DNA from: Promethearchaeota archaeon | GTDB lineage: Archaea; Asgardarchaeota; Lokiarchaeia; Sigyniarchaeales; SOKP01 | Assembly: GCA_016839915.1 (NCBI GenBank) | Contig: JAEOTH010000190.1 | Coordinates: forward strand, 1 to 40,414 | Direction: 5' to 3' | DNA: 40,414 nucleotides | In this document: positions 1-7,639 of the stretch, in pieces | Layout of the letters: each line of letters starts with the position of its first letter | How positions within the stretch are numbered: position 1 is the first letter of the stretch | Notes under the pieces: generated by a model | What the model was told of the DNA's origin: nothing | Seen by the model: the letters and a program-made list of their open reading frames with translations, nothing else | Database searches by the model: none | Translations under genes and position numbers: made by a program

Positions 1-29
1 AATAACTTAAATATCTCTATATTTTTATT

Positions 30-572
30 TTAGGCAAACCGCTGTTTTTCTCTATGTTCTTTGACAGAGATCTCCCTCTCACTCAATCTGTTAAGTTTAA
101 TTAAACTTTCTTTAATTACCTTAATCTCTGCTCGAGTATTAATCTTAAAATTTTTCAAATTATCAAGAATTTCTTTCTCACTGTAGCCTTTTTTATAGAC
201 TTCTTCAAATTTTTCAATAGTTTTTTCATGATAGAAGATATATTGTTTATTTATGAAAACGATAAGCCAATTTTTTTTTTCTTGTTTTTGTGATAATTCA
301 AACATTTTGTCTTGGATTTTTTGTAAAGGTTTCTTAAACTTTCTTGCTATTAGCTCATCTTCAAGTTTATAGAATTTTTTAAGAAATTTATTTAACTTTC
401 TTTTAAAAAGCAAACTTGGAATGTAGGATAACAAGAATAACGCCAGAGTGATACCGGCCATCCAAATAGCTACTAATGTATTATAAATAGCTACAATAAG
501 GATTATAGCTACAAGAAATATAAACCACTTTCTTCCAATTGTTTTTATTATAACTATATACTTTTTTGGCAT
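30..572 (-). CDS. Small membrane protein, unknown function
   Basis: The 180-residue protein has a short basic N-terminus and two adjacent hydrophobic segments at about residues 16-33 and 36-53, followed by a highly charged, Lys/Glu-rich helical tail of about 125 residues. The likely topology is a membrane hairpin with a cytosolic coiled-coil-like domain. I do not recognise the family. It starts at ATG and is divergent from the LRR gene, sharing an AT-rich intergenic region of about 160 bp. Its stop lies 30 bp from the window edge, so the gene is complete. Confidence 0.7.
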   Translation of the reverse strand: MPKKYIVIIKTIGRKWFIFLVAIILIVAIYNTLVAIWMAGITLALFLLSYIPSLLFKRKLNKFLKKFYKLEDELIARKFKKPLQKIQDKMFELSQKQEKKNWLIVFINKQYIFYHEKTIEKFEEVYKKGYSEKEILDNLKNFKINTRAEIKVIKESLIKLNRLSEREISVKEHREKQRFA

Positions 573-733
573 GGTTTAAGATTAAGAATTATTCCATATT
601 AATTAAGGATATAATGAATCGTTTAAAAACTTAATAAAGCTTTGTATGCATTCTACAAATAAGTATAAATTTATGAATCTTTAATAAAATAATTGTAAAT
701 AATAATTTAATAAATAATAAATAAAAGAATTAA
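573..733. promoter_or_regulatory. AT-rich divergent promoter region
   Basis: This 161-bp spacer separates two divergent genes and is almost entirely A/T. Several TATA-like stretches occur, for example around 665-720 for the rightward gene. No operator-like repeat or structured RNA is visible. The promoter role is inferred from position only. Confidence 0.4.
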
Positions 734-2056
734 ATGCTAGAATTTAAAGTTAATAGGTTTATTACACTAAAACTGGAAAAAAATAAAACTGTAATCTATA
801 TCAAGGATGAAGAATTTATACAATGTAAATATTTATTGATTGAGATTCCAAGAGATACTATTAGTAATTCTGATGAATTTATATCTATTGATGATGCTCT
901 AGAAAAAATAAACAATGATCCAAAAGAAAATGGCTTCATTAAACATATGATTTCTCCCGAAGAAGAATTTATAGGTCATTGTTCTAATTTGCAAGCTTGG
1001 TATGAAAATGGATATGATACTTGCTTACTTCATACAAATATAGCATTCCCTTTACTTAAAAAACTCACAGAAGTTGGAGATCTTAAGGCAAAAAAAATAT
1101 TCAAAGAAGAAATCTTTAAAAGAATATTAAATGGTAATGATAATACACTTTATTTTTTAACCTTAAACGAGTTTATTTTTCAATTGAGAGACGAAGAGTT
1201 AATCATTCTCTTCGAGACCCTTAATTCTAACCAAAAAAACAGACTAGAGAGAATTATTATCGATGAGCTAATTAAAAATCCATATAGAGATAAGTACAAA
1301 AGAGATTTATACGAAATACTAACATACTTAGATAAAAAAGTTGCAATCAATTTACCAAACATCGAATTTCAAAATGAAAAATTTTTCCTTAATGGTGATA
1401 AATTAGATTTGACAAGAAAGAGAAAAAAATCACGAATAATATCAATTTCAGAAATTTTAGGATTAAATATGTTAAACAATTTAAAATCTCTAACTATTAA
1501 AGACCATTCTCTTTTCAGTATAGACAATCTGGAAATGTTATCATCTCTAGAAACTCTGGACCTTAGTAGAAATAAAATTGAGAAAATATCAGGATTAAAC
1601 AAATGCACTAAAATAAAAAAGCTTAATCTTAATAATAATAAAATTAAAGAAATTAACAATATTAATTATATTAAATACTTAGAATACTTAGATCTAAGTC
1701 AAAATGAAATAAATGAGATCGACGGGTTGGATCATCTTAAACATCTTCAAACATTACGCTTAAACGGAAATAATATCAAAAAAATTGAAGGTTTAGATAA
1801 TTTGCCAAACTTGACAATATTAAATTTAGCAAATAATAATATCAAAAAAATTGAAGGTTTAGATAATTTGCCAAACTTGACAATATTAAATTTAGCAAAT
1901 AATAATATCAAAAAAATTGAAGGTTTAGATAATTTGCCAAACTTGAAAACTTTAAATGTATATGGAAATAAAAATGTCGAAGGTGTGTTTAGGAAATTTA
2001 TGTATGATGGACAAATGTATATAAAACTCAGTAAAAAATATATAAACTCACATTAA
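734..2056 (+). CDS. Leucine-rich repeat protein (SDS22-like), Lokiarchaeota-type N-terminal domain
   Basis: The protein has 440 residues. Residues 1-240 form a non-repeat domain with the motif GHCSNLQAWYENGYDT followed by LLHTNIAFPLLKKLTEVGD. From memory, this arrangement is typical of an LRR family expanded in Lokiarchaeota. Residues 250-425 hold about eight 22-residue repeats of the SDS22 type, with pattern LxxLxLxxNxIxxIxGLxxL. Such solenoids usually bind proteins; no enzymatic motif is seen. Repeats 5-7 are encoded by nearly identical 66-nt DNA units, which points to recent tandem duplication. The start is ATG, and the gene is followed by the 5S-like element on the opposite strand. Confidence 0.85.
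   Translation: MLEFKVNRFITLKLEKNKTVIYIKDEEFIQCKYLLIEIPRDTISNSDEFISIDDALEKINNDPKENGFIKHMISPEEEFIGHCSNLQAWYENGYDTCLLHTNIAFPLLKKLTEVGDLKAKKIFKEEIFKRILNGNDNTLYFLTLNEFIFQLRDEELIILFETLNSNQKNRLERIIIDELIKNPYRDKYKRDLYEILTYLDKKVAINLPNIEFQNEKFFLNGDKLDLTRKRKKSRIISISEILGLNMLNNLKSLTIKDHSLFSIDNLEMLSSLETLDLSRNKIEKISGLNKCTKIKKLNLNNNKIKEINNINYIKYLEYLDLSQNEINEIDGLDHLKHLQTLRLNGNNIKKIEGLDNLPNLTILNLANNNIKKIEGLDNLPNLTILNLANNNIKKIEGLDNLPNLKTLNVYGNKNVEGVFRKFMYDGQMYIKLSKKYINSH
1769..1946 (+). repeat. Exact 66-nt tandem repeats inside the LRR gene
   Basis: Units at 1769-1834 and 1835-1900 are identical at the DNA level, and a third copy is identical from 1901 to about 1946 before diverging. Each unit encodes exactly one 22-residue LRR (begins NNIKKIEGLDNLPNL). 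Identity at synonymous positions indicates very recent duplication or gene conversion. Collapse or expansion during assembly is also possible. Confidence 0.95.
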
Positions 2057-2224
2057 AATGATTCCGGGTTCCCGAGTAACTCGGAAAACAAAATACTTTT
2101 CGGATGGGACCGGGTATTTTCCTTGTATGCCATGACCGTAAGCAAACTTACAGTTTGTAGTTTCCCATAGACCGCAACTACAGTACTATCTACAACGCTA
2201 CACAAGTTTAACTTCCGGCATTTT
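2055..2224 (-). other. Possible bulge-helix-bulge joining the ends of the permuted 5S precursor
   Basis: On the minus strand the 5' flank AAAATG (2224-2219) pairs with CATTTT (2060-2055). CCGG (2218-2215) pairs with CCGG (2067-2064). Each CCGG is followed by an unpaired trinucleotide, AAG (2214-2212) and AAT (2063-2061). This is the geometry cut by archaeal splicing endonuclease. Cutting after the second base of each bulge and joining the inner ends would give GAACCCGGAAGTTAAAC, the standard 5S loop C/helix III sequence. The joined product would keep about 29 extra bases in loop C. CCGG is self-complementary, so the central helix alone is weak evidence. Confidence 0.5.
2099..2220 (-). rRNA. 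Circularly permuted 5S ribosomal RNA
   Basis: On the minus strand, 2218-2152 reads as the 3' half of an archaeal 5S rRNA: CCGGAAGTTAAAC, TAGCG, AGTACTGTAG and TATGGGAAAC appear in the standard order and spacing. It runs straight into the 5' half at 2148-2099: CTTACGGTCATGGC, GGAAAATACCCGG and TCCCATCCGAA. The native ends are joined by a GTA loop (2151-2149) closing helix I, CAAACT (2157-2152) with AGTTTG (2148-2143). Helix II pairs TACAAG with CTTGTG. Helix III pairs CCGG at 2113-2110 with CCGG at 2218-2215. The new ends fall in loop C, and the span of about 121 nt matches a normal 5S. The GC content is well above the flanks. The exact ends are inferred. Confidence 0.88.
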
Positions 2225-2234
2225 AAGTGAGTTA

Positions 2235-2249
2235 TAATATAAAAAAAAA
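2235..2249 (-). promoter_or_regulatory. TATA box upstream of the permuted 5S gene
   Basis: The minus strand reads a run of nine T followed by ATATTATAA just upstream of the 5S-homologous part, about 20-25 bases before its first recognisable base. This fits an archaeal TATA element placed to start transcription at or near 2214-2220. The T run could also terminate the upstream gene that ends at 2268. Confidence 0.5.
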
Positions 2250-2267
2250 CATATTAATTAAATTTTT

Positions 2268-2927
2268 TTAAAAAAAATTTTTATCAATGCAAACCTGATC
2301 ACATAATTTAATCCAACTAGTGACATATCGTGGTTTATGACACCTAGTATTACTATTTAGCTTACTTAGAATAACCTGCCACCTAGCTTGAAGCTCATTA
2401 TAATATGCTTCATCTGAAGTAAATAATTCGGTACCAGAATTAACAGGAAATACAAATTTATATGTATTCCCAAGTGGAGCAACAATATTCTCTGGAAAGA
2501 TTTCACGTTGAAATGCGTTAAAGCCAAAAACAATATCATTCCTATCTGCAAAATTTCCTGATTCATCAAAACTTCTTATTATGAATGTCTGACCGTCTGC
2601 AAAAAGCGCTCCTAAAAATATCTGAAATTGTAAAATATCAAAATTATCAAAATCAGAAGCGTCTAACTCATAATACCAACTGTTTGCTGGCATAAAAGGA
2701 TCTATAGGACCATCTTGGCTATAATAATATTGTAAGGATCCATATTTACTATGTGCAAAGCAAGCTTCAAATCCTTCAGTAGTTTTCACAACTTTGGATT
2801 CAAAACCGTAAATCCGTATCTTGCCATATTTTTCTGAAATATCTTTTAAGAAATCCTTAATAGCTATAATAGCATCAAAATTATTACTTAAAAAATTAAC
2901 TGGAGTCGATGGTTTGTAGTTCTTAAT
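2268..2927 (-). CDS. Unrecognised protein with no standard start codon
   Basis: From the first GTG (2789) the frame encodes 173 residues. However, the frame is open and protein-like for 46 more codons upstream, beginning right after an in-frame TAA with ATT AAG AAC TAC, so ATT at 2927 may be the start (219 residues). Alternatively, ATG at 2958-2956 begins an 11-codon reading frame that would run into this one if a single base in the A run near 2928 were removed. That ATG has a TATA-like sequence about 20 bases upstream. The protein is rich in aromatic and acidic residues, has no signal peptide or membrane segment, and belongs to no family I know. A decayed or frameshifted gene is possible. 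Confidence 0.5.
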   Translation of the reverse strand: MKNYKPSTPVNFLSNNFDAIIAIKDFLKDISEKYGKIRIYGFESKVVKTTEGFEACFAHSKYGSLQYYYSQDGPIDPFMPANSWYYELDASDFDNFDILQFQIFLGALFADGQTFIIRSFDESGNFADRNDIVFGFNAFQREIFPENIVAPLGNTYKFVFPVNSGTELFTSDEAYYNELQARWQVILSKLNSNTRCHKPRYVTSWIKLCDQVCIDKNFF

Positions 2928-3107
2928 TTATGTGGTTATTAACGTTACTTTGAACCATATTATAAGCTCGGATATTTTATAGCAAAATACCTACTTATAT
3001 GGTTACAAGTAAATAGGAAAAATTAAAGGCAATAAAAAAACTTTTCCATAAAGAACATTAAACTTAAAAGGTTTAAACAAAGAGGGTGTAAAAGTTCATG
3101 ATAATCC
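2928..3107. other. Intergenic stretch
   Basis: This stretch holds the probable promoter of the unrecognised gene ending at 2268, including a minus-strand TATAAAATA at 2981-2973, and the 3' region of the C25 protease gene. Nothing else is visible. Confidence 0.4.
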
Positions 3108-5276
3108 TCATATTTCTTTAGCAACACGAGAAAACTTCTTTAAACCTTTGTATAGAGCAAAAACGGAAATTCCTACAACTGCAATAACAATTATAAAAGA
3201 TGCTATGAAAATATAATCAAGTAATGGAGCAGGTATTAAAAGATTAAATATAGAATCTTGAAATATAATTGTATTGTTCGCATAATCCCTCGCAGCAAAC
3301 AAATAGGAATATTCACCAGGAATTAATTTTTTTGAGTTAATGACAAATACTTCTTTATTCTCTTCAATGCCATTATATGAGCCATAACATAACCAAGTAG
3401 TAAAATTGGATTTGGATAAAATTATGAATGTAGATTCTATCCCGGAATAATTATCATGTGTTTCCGCTGTAAATGTTATATTAACTGATGTTGAAGGATT
3501 TTCAGGATTATGAACTACTCCAATTAGCTGAGGTGAAATATCATCTGGAAGAGTAGTAAAATTAAAATGGGATTTAATCAAGTTATGACCTGTAATCGTA
3601 ACATTATAAAACTCATTTTCTTGAGCGGGAAGCCGAAAACTTGCAAGACCATTCTCATCAGCATACGCAGTATGATATTTTCCATCAGATGCTTCTAAAT
3701 GAACACGTGCATAAGGAATAATATTACTATCAATATCTTTTATATAAATTGACACTAACTGGCCTTCATAGATATTTTCAGTAAAGGGATTTAAAACTGG
3801 TTTTGGAATATCAGTATAAACATCAACTTCTGGATCTCCTAAAAGGCAATACGTTAGGAGTTGTTTGCGTTCGAAATCTAGATAAGTTGCTCCCTGAGTT
3901 AATAAATCTCCTATCATTATTCCTGTTGTATAATATTCGCTATTGATGTATGAAGTTTTAGAATCATATAATGCTCGTCCTTGCTGAAATTTTTTATTAA
4001 TAAAAAATTCTTCCCAAAAATATTTAGCATTGCCTCTATTTACAGCACCAAGGCTAGTATCGTCTAAATAATACCACGTTACCCTTAAACCACCTATATA
4101 CCCTATCGCTCCGGCATTTTGCCTTTTTATTAAATATTCTCCTATACTATTGTCATTAAAATCATAAGAAGCTGTACTACAGGCATCCGCATATATCAAT
4201 GAAGGATTACCGGTATTTTCGATTTCCTTTGCATCTCCATTAGTATAAATTGTGCCAACTCTATCAGCATACACCCAGGGTGATCCATGGCCCGCAAAAA
4301 TAACTGTCGAATAACTATTATTGATTTCTCTTTTAAAACTTGCCGCAGTTAATGGTTCTTTGGGATCTGGAGGAGTATAATAGGTTGATCTCCATAGGTG
4401 TGTAAAGTTCATCTCTGATGCTACATAATTCTGCCATATATAAGTAGTTAATCTTGATTCATCTTCTCCATCTGGAGGCGCTTGAAAAGTAGTATCGGAG
4501 ATACCTCCAGCGAGGAGCATTCTGTTCATCCAATCACCAATTTCTGGATTAGTTTCATATTTTAGTGTTTTATTTACCATGATTCCAAGCTCATTCGCAT
4601 TGCTTGCTGGAAATCTTCCTACATATACTTCAGGATCCCAAGATATTTCATCTAGACCATATGAGTTATCTTGTGGCGCTTCCCCCCAATATTCATCTCC
4701 ATCACTGTTCCACGTACCATCTAGGTCTGCATAATAATAATCTGTAGGCTTAAGATACTCACCACCAACGGTTTCGGTTCTTCCTTGTCCATATCTTAAA
4801 GCATCGGGGTTATAAACTTTCCTGATTGGAATTATGTCATTCTGAGCGTCTCCCGCTAAAAGAACCCACCTTATATTTTCTCTCTCGTAGTACCATTTAA
4901 TCATATTTCGAATTCTTTCTGCGTCATCAACTCCATAATATGAAGAAAAATTACTTAAAATTATTGTTTTAACACCTTTTTCATTCTTCCATTCCATCAA
5001 AGGTTTTACAGCATCAATAAAACTTTGATTATCTGGAGTGATAATTAACATTTCGATTTTAGGTCTGTACCAGGCATCATTAAGTGAAGTATAATCGATA
5101 TCTGGTAAAATAGACAGATTTACATCCAAATATGCATTAGATATTCTTACATTATTAAAGAGATTATTCTCTTCTGCATTTATGAAATATAAGGAAAAGC
5201 TTATATTAATTAGTGGAGAGAAGATTAATAAAAAAATTGAAAAGTAGATAAATTTTTTAGAAAAAAGTCTAACCAT
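3108..5276 (-). CDS. Gingipain-like cysteine protease (peptidase family C25), membrane-anchored
   Basis: The protein has 722 residues. An N-terminal hydrophobic signal segment lies at about residues 9-30. A C25 catalytic domain follows at about 50-490, with a His motif AGHGSPW near residue 328 and a Cys motif YADACSTASYD near residue 365; these match the His/Cys dyad of gingipain-type proteases. Two beta-sandwich regions follow: a carboxypeptidase-regulatory-like domain (PYARVHLEASDGKYHTAYAD) and a second sandwich. A C-terminal transmembrane helix lies at about 690-712, with a basic cytosolic end. It is probably exported and tethered outside the membrane, degrading or processing proteins. Asn-x-Ser/Thr sequons are frequent, as in archaeal surface proteins. 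The catalytic residues look intact. The start is ATG. Confidence 0.88.
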   Translation of the reverse strand: MVRLFSKKFIYFSIFLLIFSPLINISFSLYFINAEENNLFNNVRISNAYLDVNLSILPDIDYTSLNDAWYRPKIEMLIITPDNQSFIDAVKPLMEWKNEKGVKTIILSNFSSYYGVDDAERIRNMIKWYYERENIRWVLLAGDAQNDIIPIRKVYNPDALRYGQGRTETVGGEYLKPTDYYYADLDGTWNSDGDEYWGEAPQDNSYGLDEISWDPEVYVGRFPASNANELGIMVNKTLKYETNPEIGDWMNRMLLAGGISDTTFQAPPDGEDESRLTTYIWQNYVASEMNFTHLWRSTYYTPPDPKEPLTAASFKREINNSYSTVIFAGHGSPWVYADRVGTIYTNGDAKEIENTGNPSLIYADACSTASYDFNDNSIGEYLIKRQNAGAIGYIGGLRVTWYYLDDTSLGAVNRGNAKYFWEEFFINKKFQQGRALYDSKTSYINSEYYTTGIMIGDLLTQGATYLDFERKQLLTYCLLGDPEVDVYTDIPKPVLNPFTENIYEGQLVSIYIKDIDSNIIPYARVHLEASDGKYHTAYADENGLASFRLPAQENEFYNVTITGHNLIKSHFNFTTLPDDISPQLIGVVHNPENPSTSVNITFTAETHDNYSGIESTFIILSKSNFTTWLCYGSYNGIEENKEVFVINSKKLIPGEYSYLFAARDYANNTIIFQDSIFNLLIPAPLLDYIFIASFIIVIAVVGISVFALYKGLKKFSRVAKEI

Positions 5277-5307
5277 TTATTATCAATGATAGCAATTTAT
5301 TATCAAT
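5275..5307. promoter_or_regulatory. Two 13-bp direct repeats, 20-bp period, at the protease promoter
   Basis: ATTTATTATCAAT occurs at 5275-5287 and again at 5295-5307. The spacing of 20 bp places both copies on the same DNA face, as expected for a tandem regulator site. They overlap the start codon region of the C25 protease gene and lie upstream of the divergent zinc-ribbon gene. The role is inferred, and chance repeats are more likely in such AT-rich DNA. Confidence 0.35.
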
Positions 5308-5378
5308 ATATATATTATAGGATATAAAATTTTAAAAATAAGAATCTAATTGTTATAAAAATAAATTTGTGGGTAATC

Positions 5379-5597
5379 ATGCCAATTCGATTTAATTTTT
5401 GTCCCCATTGTTCTGAAAAAATAATTTTTGAAATTGAGATGGATGATATTGATTCTAAACAATATCCTGCACCAGTGTATATAGTTTGTAAATCATGTAA
5501 AAAGTTGTCGACATTTTATGTAGATAGTTTCCTGAGAGTATCATATAAGGAGCTTGAAAAGAAATCAGGTGGAATTAGAACAATTCAAACAAAATAA
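5379..5597 (+). CDS. Small zinc-ribbon protein
   Basis: The protein has 72 residues from ATG at 5379; an in-frame TTG at 5367 would add four. CPHC near residue 8 and CKSC near residue 37 form a likely zinc ribbon, followed by a short basic C-terminus. The function is unknown; it could bind nucleic acid or act as a structural partner. It sits 125 bp upstream of the aIF2 gamma gene on the same strand, but there is a separate promoter-like region between them. Confidence 0.7.
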   Translation: MPIRFNFCPHCSEKIIFEIEMDDIDSKQYPAPVYIVCKSCKKLSTFYVDSFLRVSYKELEKKSGGIRTIQTK

Positions 5598-5721
5598 TTG
5601 ATTTTTTAGTTAACTTTTTCTAAAATATGCTATTTATTGATTAATTTAATAAAAAATCTTTTCTTAATTTTTCTTAGGAATAATATAATCAGCTGTTAAA
5701 ATACCTTAAAATTTAACTATC

Positions 5722-7275
5722 ATGTCATATAATTTAACGGATGTTGGTGGCATTGGAAAAGCAACAGCAGAAAAAATAAAAGCAGCAGGAATAGATTCTG
5801 TAGAAAAATTAGCTGGATCCAATCCTGATGATTTAATTAAGTTAAAGATTAAAGGTGTAGGTGCTGCGACTGCAGAGAAATATATTACCAATGCAAAGAA
5901 ATTACTTGAAGCAATTAATACTCAAGAAAAACCAAAGTCTCCATCAAAATCTACAGCTGAAATAGAACCAAAAACAAAAGCTAAACCAAAAATTAAATTA
6001 AAACCTTCCAATATTAAAGAATTGGTAAAGAGTCAAGCAGAATGTAATATTGGATTAGTTGGACATGTAGATCACGGTAAAACAACATTAGTAAAAGCAC
6101 TTACTGGAGATTGGACAGATAGACATTCAGAAGAGCAAGAAAGAGGGATCTCAATAAAATTAGGATATTCTAATGCTACTATCTTATATTGTCCTAAGTG
6201 TGATAAGTATATAACATATTACTTATCAGAAAAATCAAGAAAAAAAGGTAAATCTCATTATTTATGTCCAGATTGTAAAGAACAATTAGATTTTAAAAGA
6301 AATGTCTCATTTGTTGATGCTCCTGGACATGAAATATTAATGGCAACAATGCTAAGTGGAGCATCATTAATGGATGGTGCTTGTCTTTTGATCGCAGCAG
6401 ATGAGGAATGTCCTCAACCGCAAACTAGAGAACATTTAGAAGCATTGCACATTGCCGGTATACAAAATATTATCATCATACAAAATAAAATTGATGCTGT
6501 ATCGCGAGAGCAAGCAAAGAAGAACTATCAACAAATAAAGGATTTTATTAAGGATACAATTGCCGAAAACGCTCCAATCATCCCAGTTTCAGCAGTATTT
6601 GAAGCAAATATGAATCTAATTTTAAGAGCATTTGAAGAAATTATCCCCTCACCAGAACTTAGAGAAGGAGACTTTCAGTTCTTAATCGCACGATCTTTTG
6701 ATATTAATCGACCTGGAAAACAAATAAATGAGTTAAAAGGTGGTGTTATAGGCGGATCCGTCTTAAAAGGGAAAATTAATGTTGGCGATAAAATTGAAAT
6801 TCGTCCTGGGTTAAGAATAAAAGATAAGTATATCCCGTTAAGATCTACTGTTGTTAGCATCAGTCAAGGTAACAATCTTTTGGATAATGCAAAGCCAGGA
6901 GGTCTTATAGGCTTAGGAACTAAATTGGATCCTGCTTTAACAAAGGGTGATCACTTAATAGGGCATTTAGTGGGAAAACCAGAGACTTTACCTGATGTAC
7001 TCGATGAAATAGAAATAAAAGTAAATCTTTTGGATCGAGTAATTGGCACTGAACAAATGCTTAGAGTACATTCAGTTAAGCATAATGAGAAATTATTATT
7101 AGTCGTCGGAACAGAAAAAACAGGTGGAACAGTTACAAAAATTTTAAAAAATACTGTTATCGTAAAGCTAAATCCCCCTATTTGTCCTCCAGAAAATTTT
7201 ATTTTTGCAATTTCGAGAATTATAAATAGACGTTATAGATTAATTGGTTATGGAGAAAGAGTAAATCATAATTAG
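5722..7275 (+). CDS. eif2g: Translation initiation factor aIF2 subunit gamma with N-terminal helix-hairpin-helix domain
   Basis: The protein has 517 residues. Residues 1-65 form a RadA/Rad51-N-terminus-like helix-hairpin-helix domain (GGIGKATAEKIKAAGI, then KIKGVGAATAEKY), and a Lys/Pro-rich linker runs to about 100. The rest is a full aIF2 gamma: G1 GHVDHGKTT (about 116), switch 1 RGISIKLGY, a zinc knuckle CPKC/CPDC, G3 DAPGHE, G4 NKID, then domains II and III. The factor delivers initiator Met-tRNA to the small ribosomal subunit. Archaeal gamma subunits are normally about 410 residues, so the HhH part is an extra. It is not SelB, because the G3/zinc layout and RHSEEQERGISI match aIF2 gamma. 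Confidence 0.93.
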   Translation: MSYNLTDVGGIGKATAEKIKAAGIDSVEKLAGSNPDDLIKLKIKGVGAATAEKYITNAKKLLEAINTQEKPKSPSKSTAEIEPKTKAKPKIKLKPSNIKELVKSQAECNIGLVGHVDHGKTTLVKALTGDWTDRHSEEQERGISIKLGYSNATILYCPKCDKYITYYLSEKSRKKGKSHYLCPDCKEQLDFKRNVSFVDAPGHEILMATMLSGASLMDGACLLIAADEECPQPQTREHLEALHIAGIQNIIIIQNKIDAVSREQAKKNYQQIKDFIKDTIAENAPIIPVSAVFEANMNLILRAFEEIIPSPELREGDFQFLIARSFDINRPGKQINELKGGVIGGSVLKGKINVGDKIEIRPGLRIKDKYIPLRSTVVSISQGNNLLDNAKPGGLIGLGTKLDPALTKGDHLIGHLVGKPETLPDVLDEIEIKVNLLDRVIGTEQMLRVHSVKHNEKLLLVVGTEKTGGTVTKILKNTVIVKLNPPICPPENFIFAISRIINRRYRLIGYGERVNHN

Positions 7276-7307
7276 AAATTTGTTTAAAAACTTACTTTCA
7301 ACAAACC

Positions 7308-7634
7308 CTAAGATGAATATGAAAGAAATATTTCTCTTATCTTTCCTTTACAAAATTTTAAAGTAGGATTTACTTGATTAAAGATTTTTTGCAAAGCTTG
7401 AATTACTTCTTTTTCACTATTTCTGGATTTTACAAATCCTTGTTTTGTTTCATATAATATTAATGTACCAGAGACTTTAGCAAGAAAATGTAGGATGATT
7501 TCTGAATTAATTTTTGTCGCTATATCCACTTCATGCTTGATTTCTTTAATTTCATAAAAAATCTCATCCATTATTCTTTTTTCATCGCAAAAAGCGATGA
7601 AATCGTCAATATTATCACAAAAGATAACAATCAA
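7308..7634 (-). CDS. Hypothetical protein, 108 residues
   Basis: This small soluble alpha/beta-looking protein has no membrane segment or metal motif, and I do not recognise it. It starts 5 bp after the stop of the surface-protein gene at 7640 on the same strand, so the two are probably co-transcribed. It converges with the aIF2 gamma gene, 32 bp away. Confidence 0.6.
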   Translation of the reverse strand: MIVIFCDNIDDFIAFCDEKRIMDEIFYEIKEIKHEVDIATKINSEIILHFLAKVSGTLILYETKQGFVKSRNSEKEVIQALQKIFNQVNPTLKFCKGKIREIFLSYSS

Positions 7635-7639
7635 AGTAC

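Noticed and set aside
1180..1659. Minus-strand frames inside the LRR gene
   Set aside because: They are antisense to a well-supported repeat protein and look like complements of A-rich codons (Ser/Leu/Phe/Ile-rich).
2060..2220. tRNA or group I/II intron RNA in the GC-rich gap after the LRR gene
   Set aside because: No acceptor/T-loop pattern fits, and the minus strand matches 5S conserved blocks throughout.
2053..2240. Two truncated tandem 5S genes instead of a permuted one
   Set aside because: The two halves are complementary, not overlapping except for CCGGAA, and are joined by only three bases that close helix I; no outer halves exist in the flanks.
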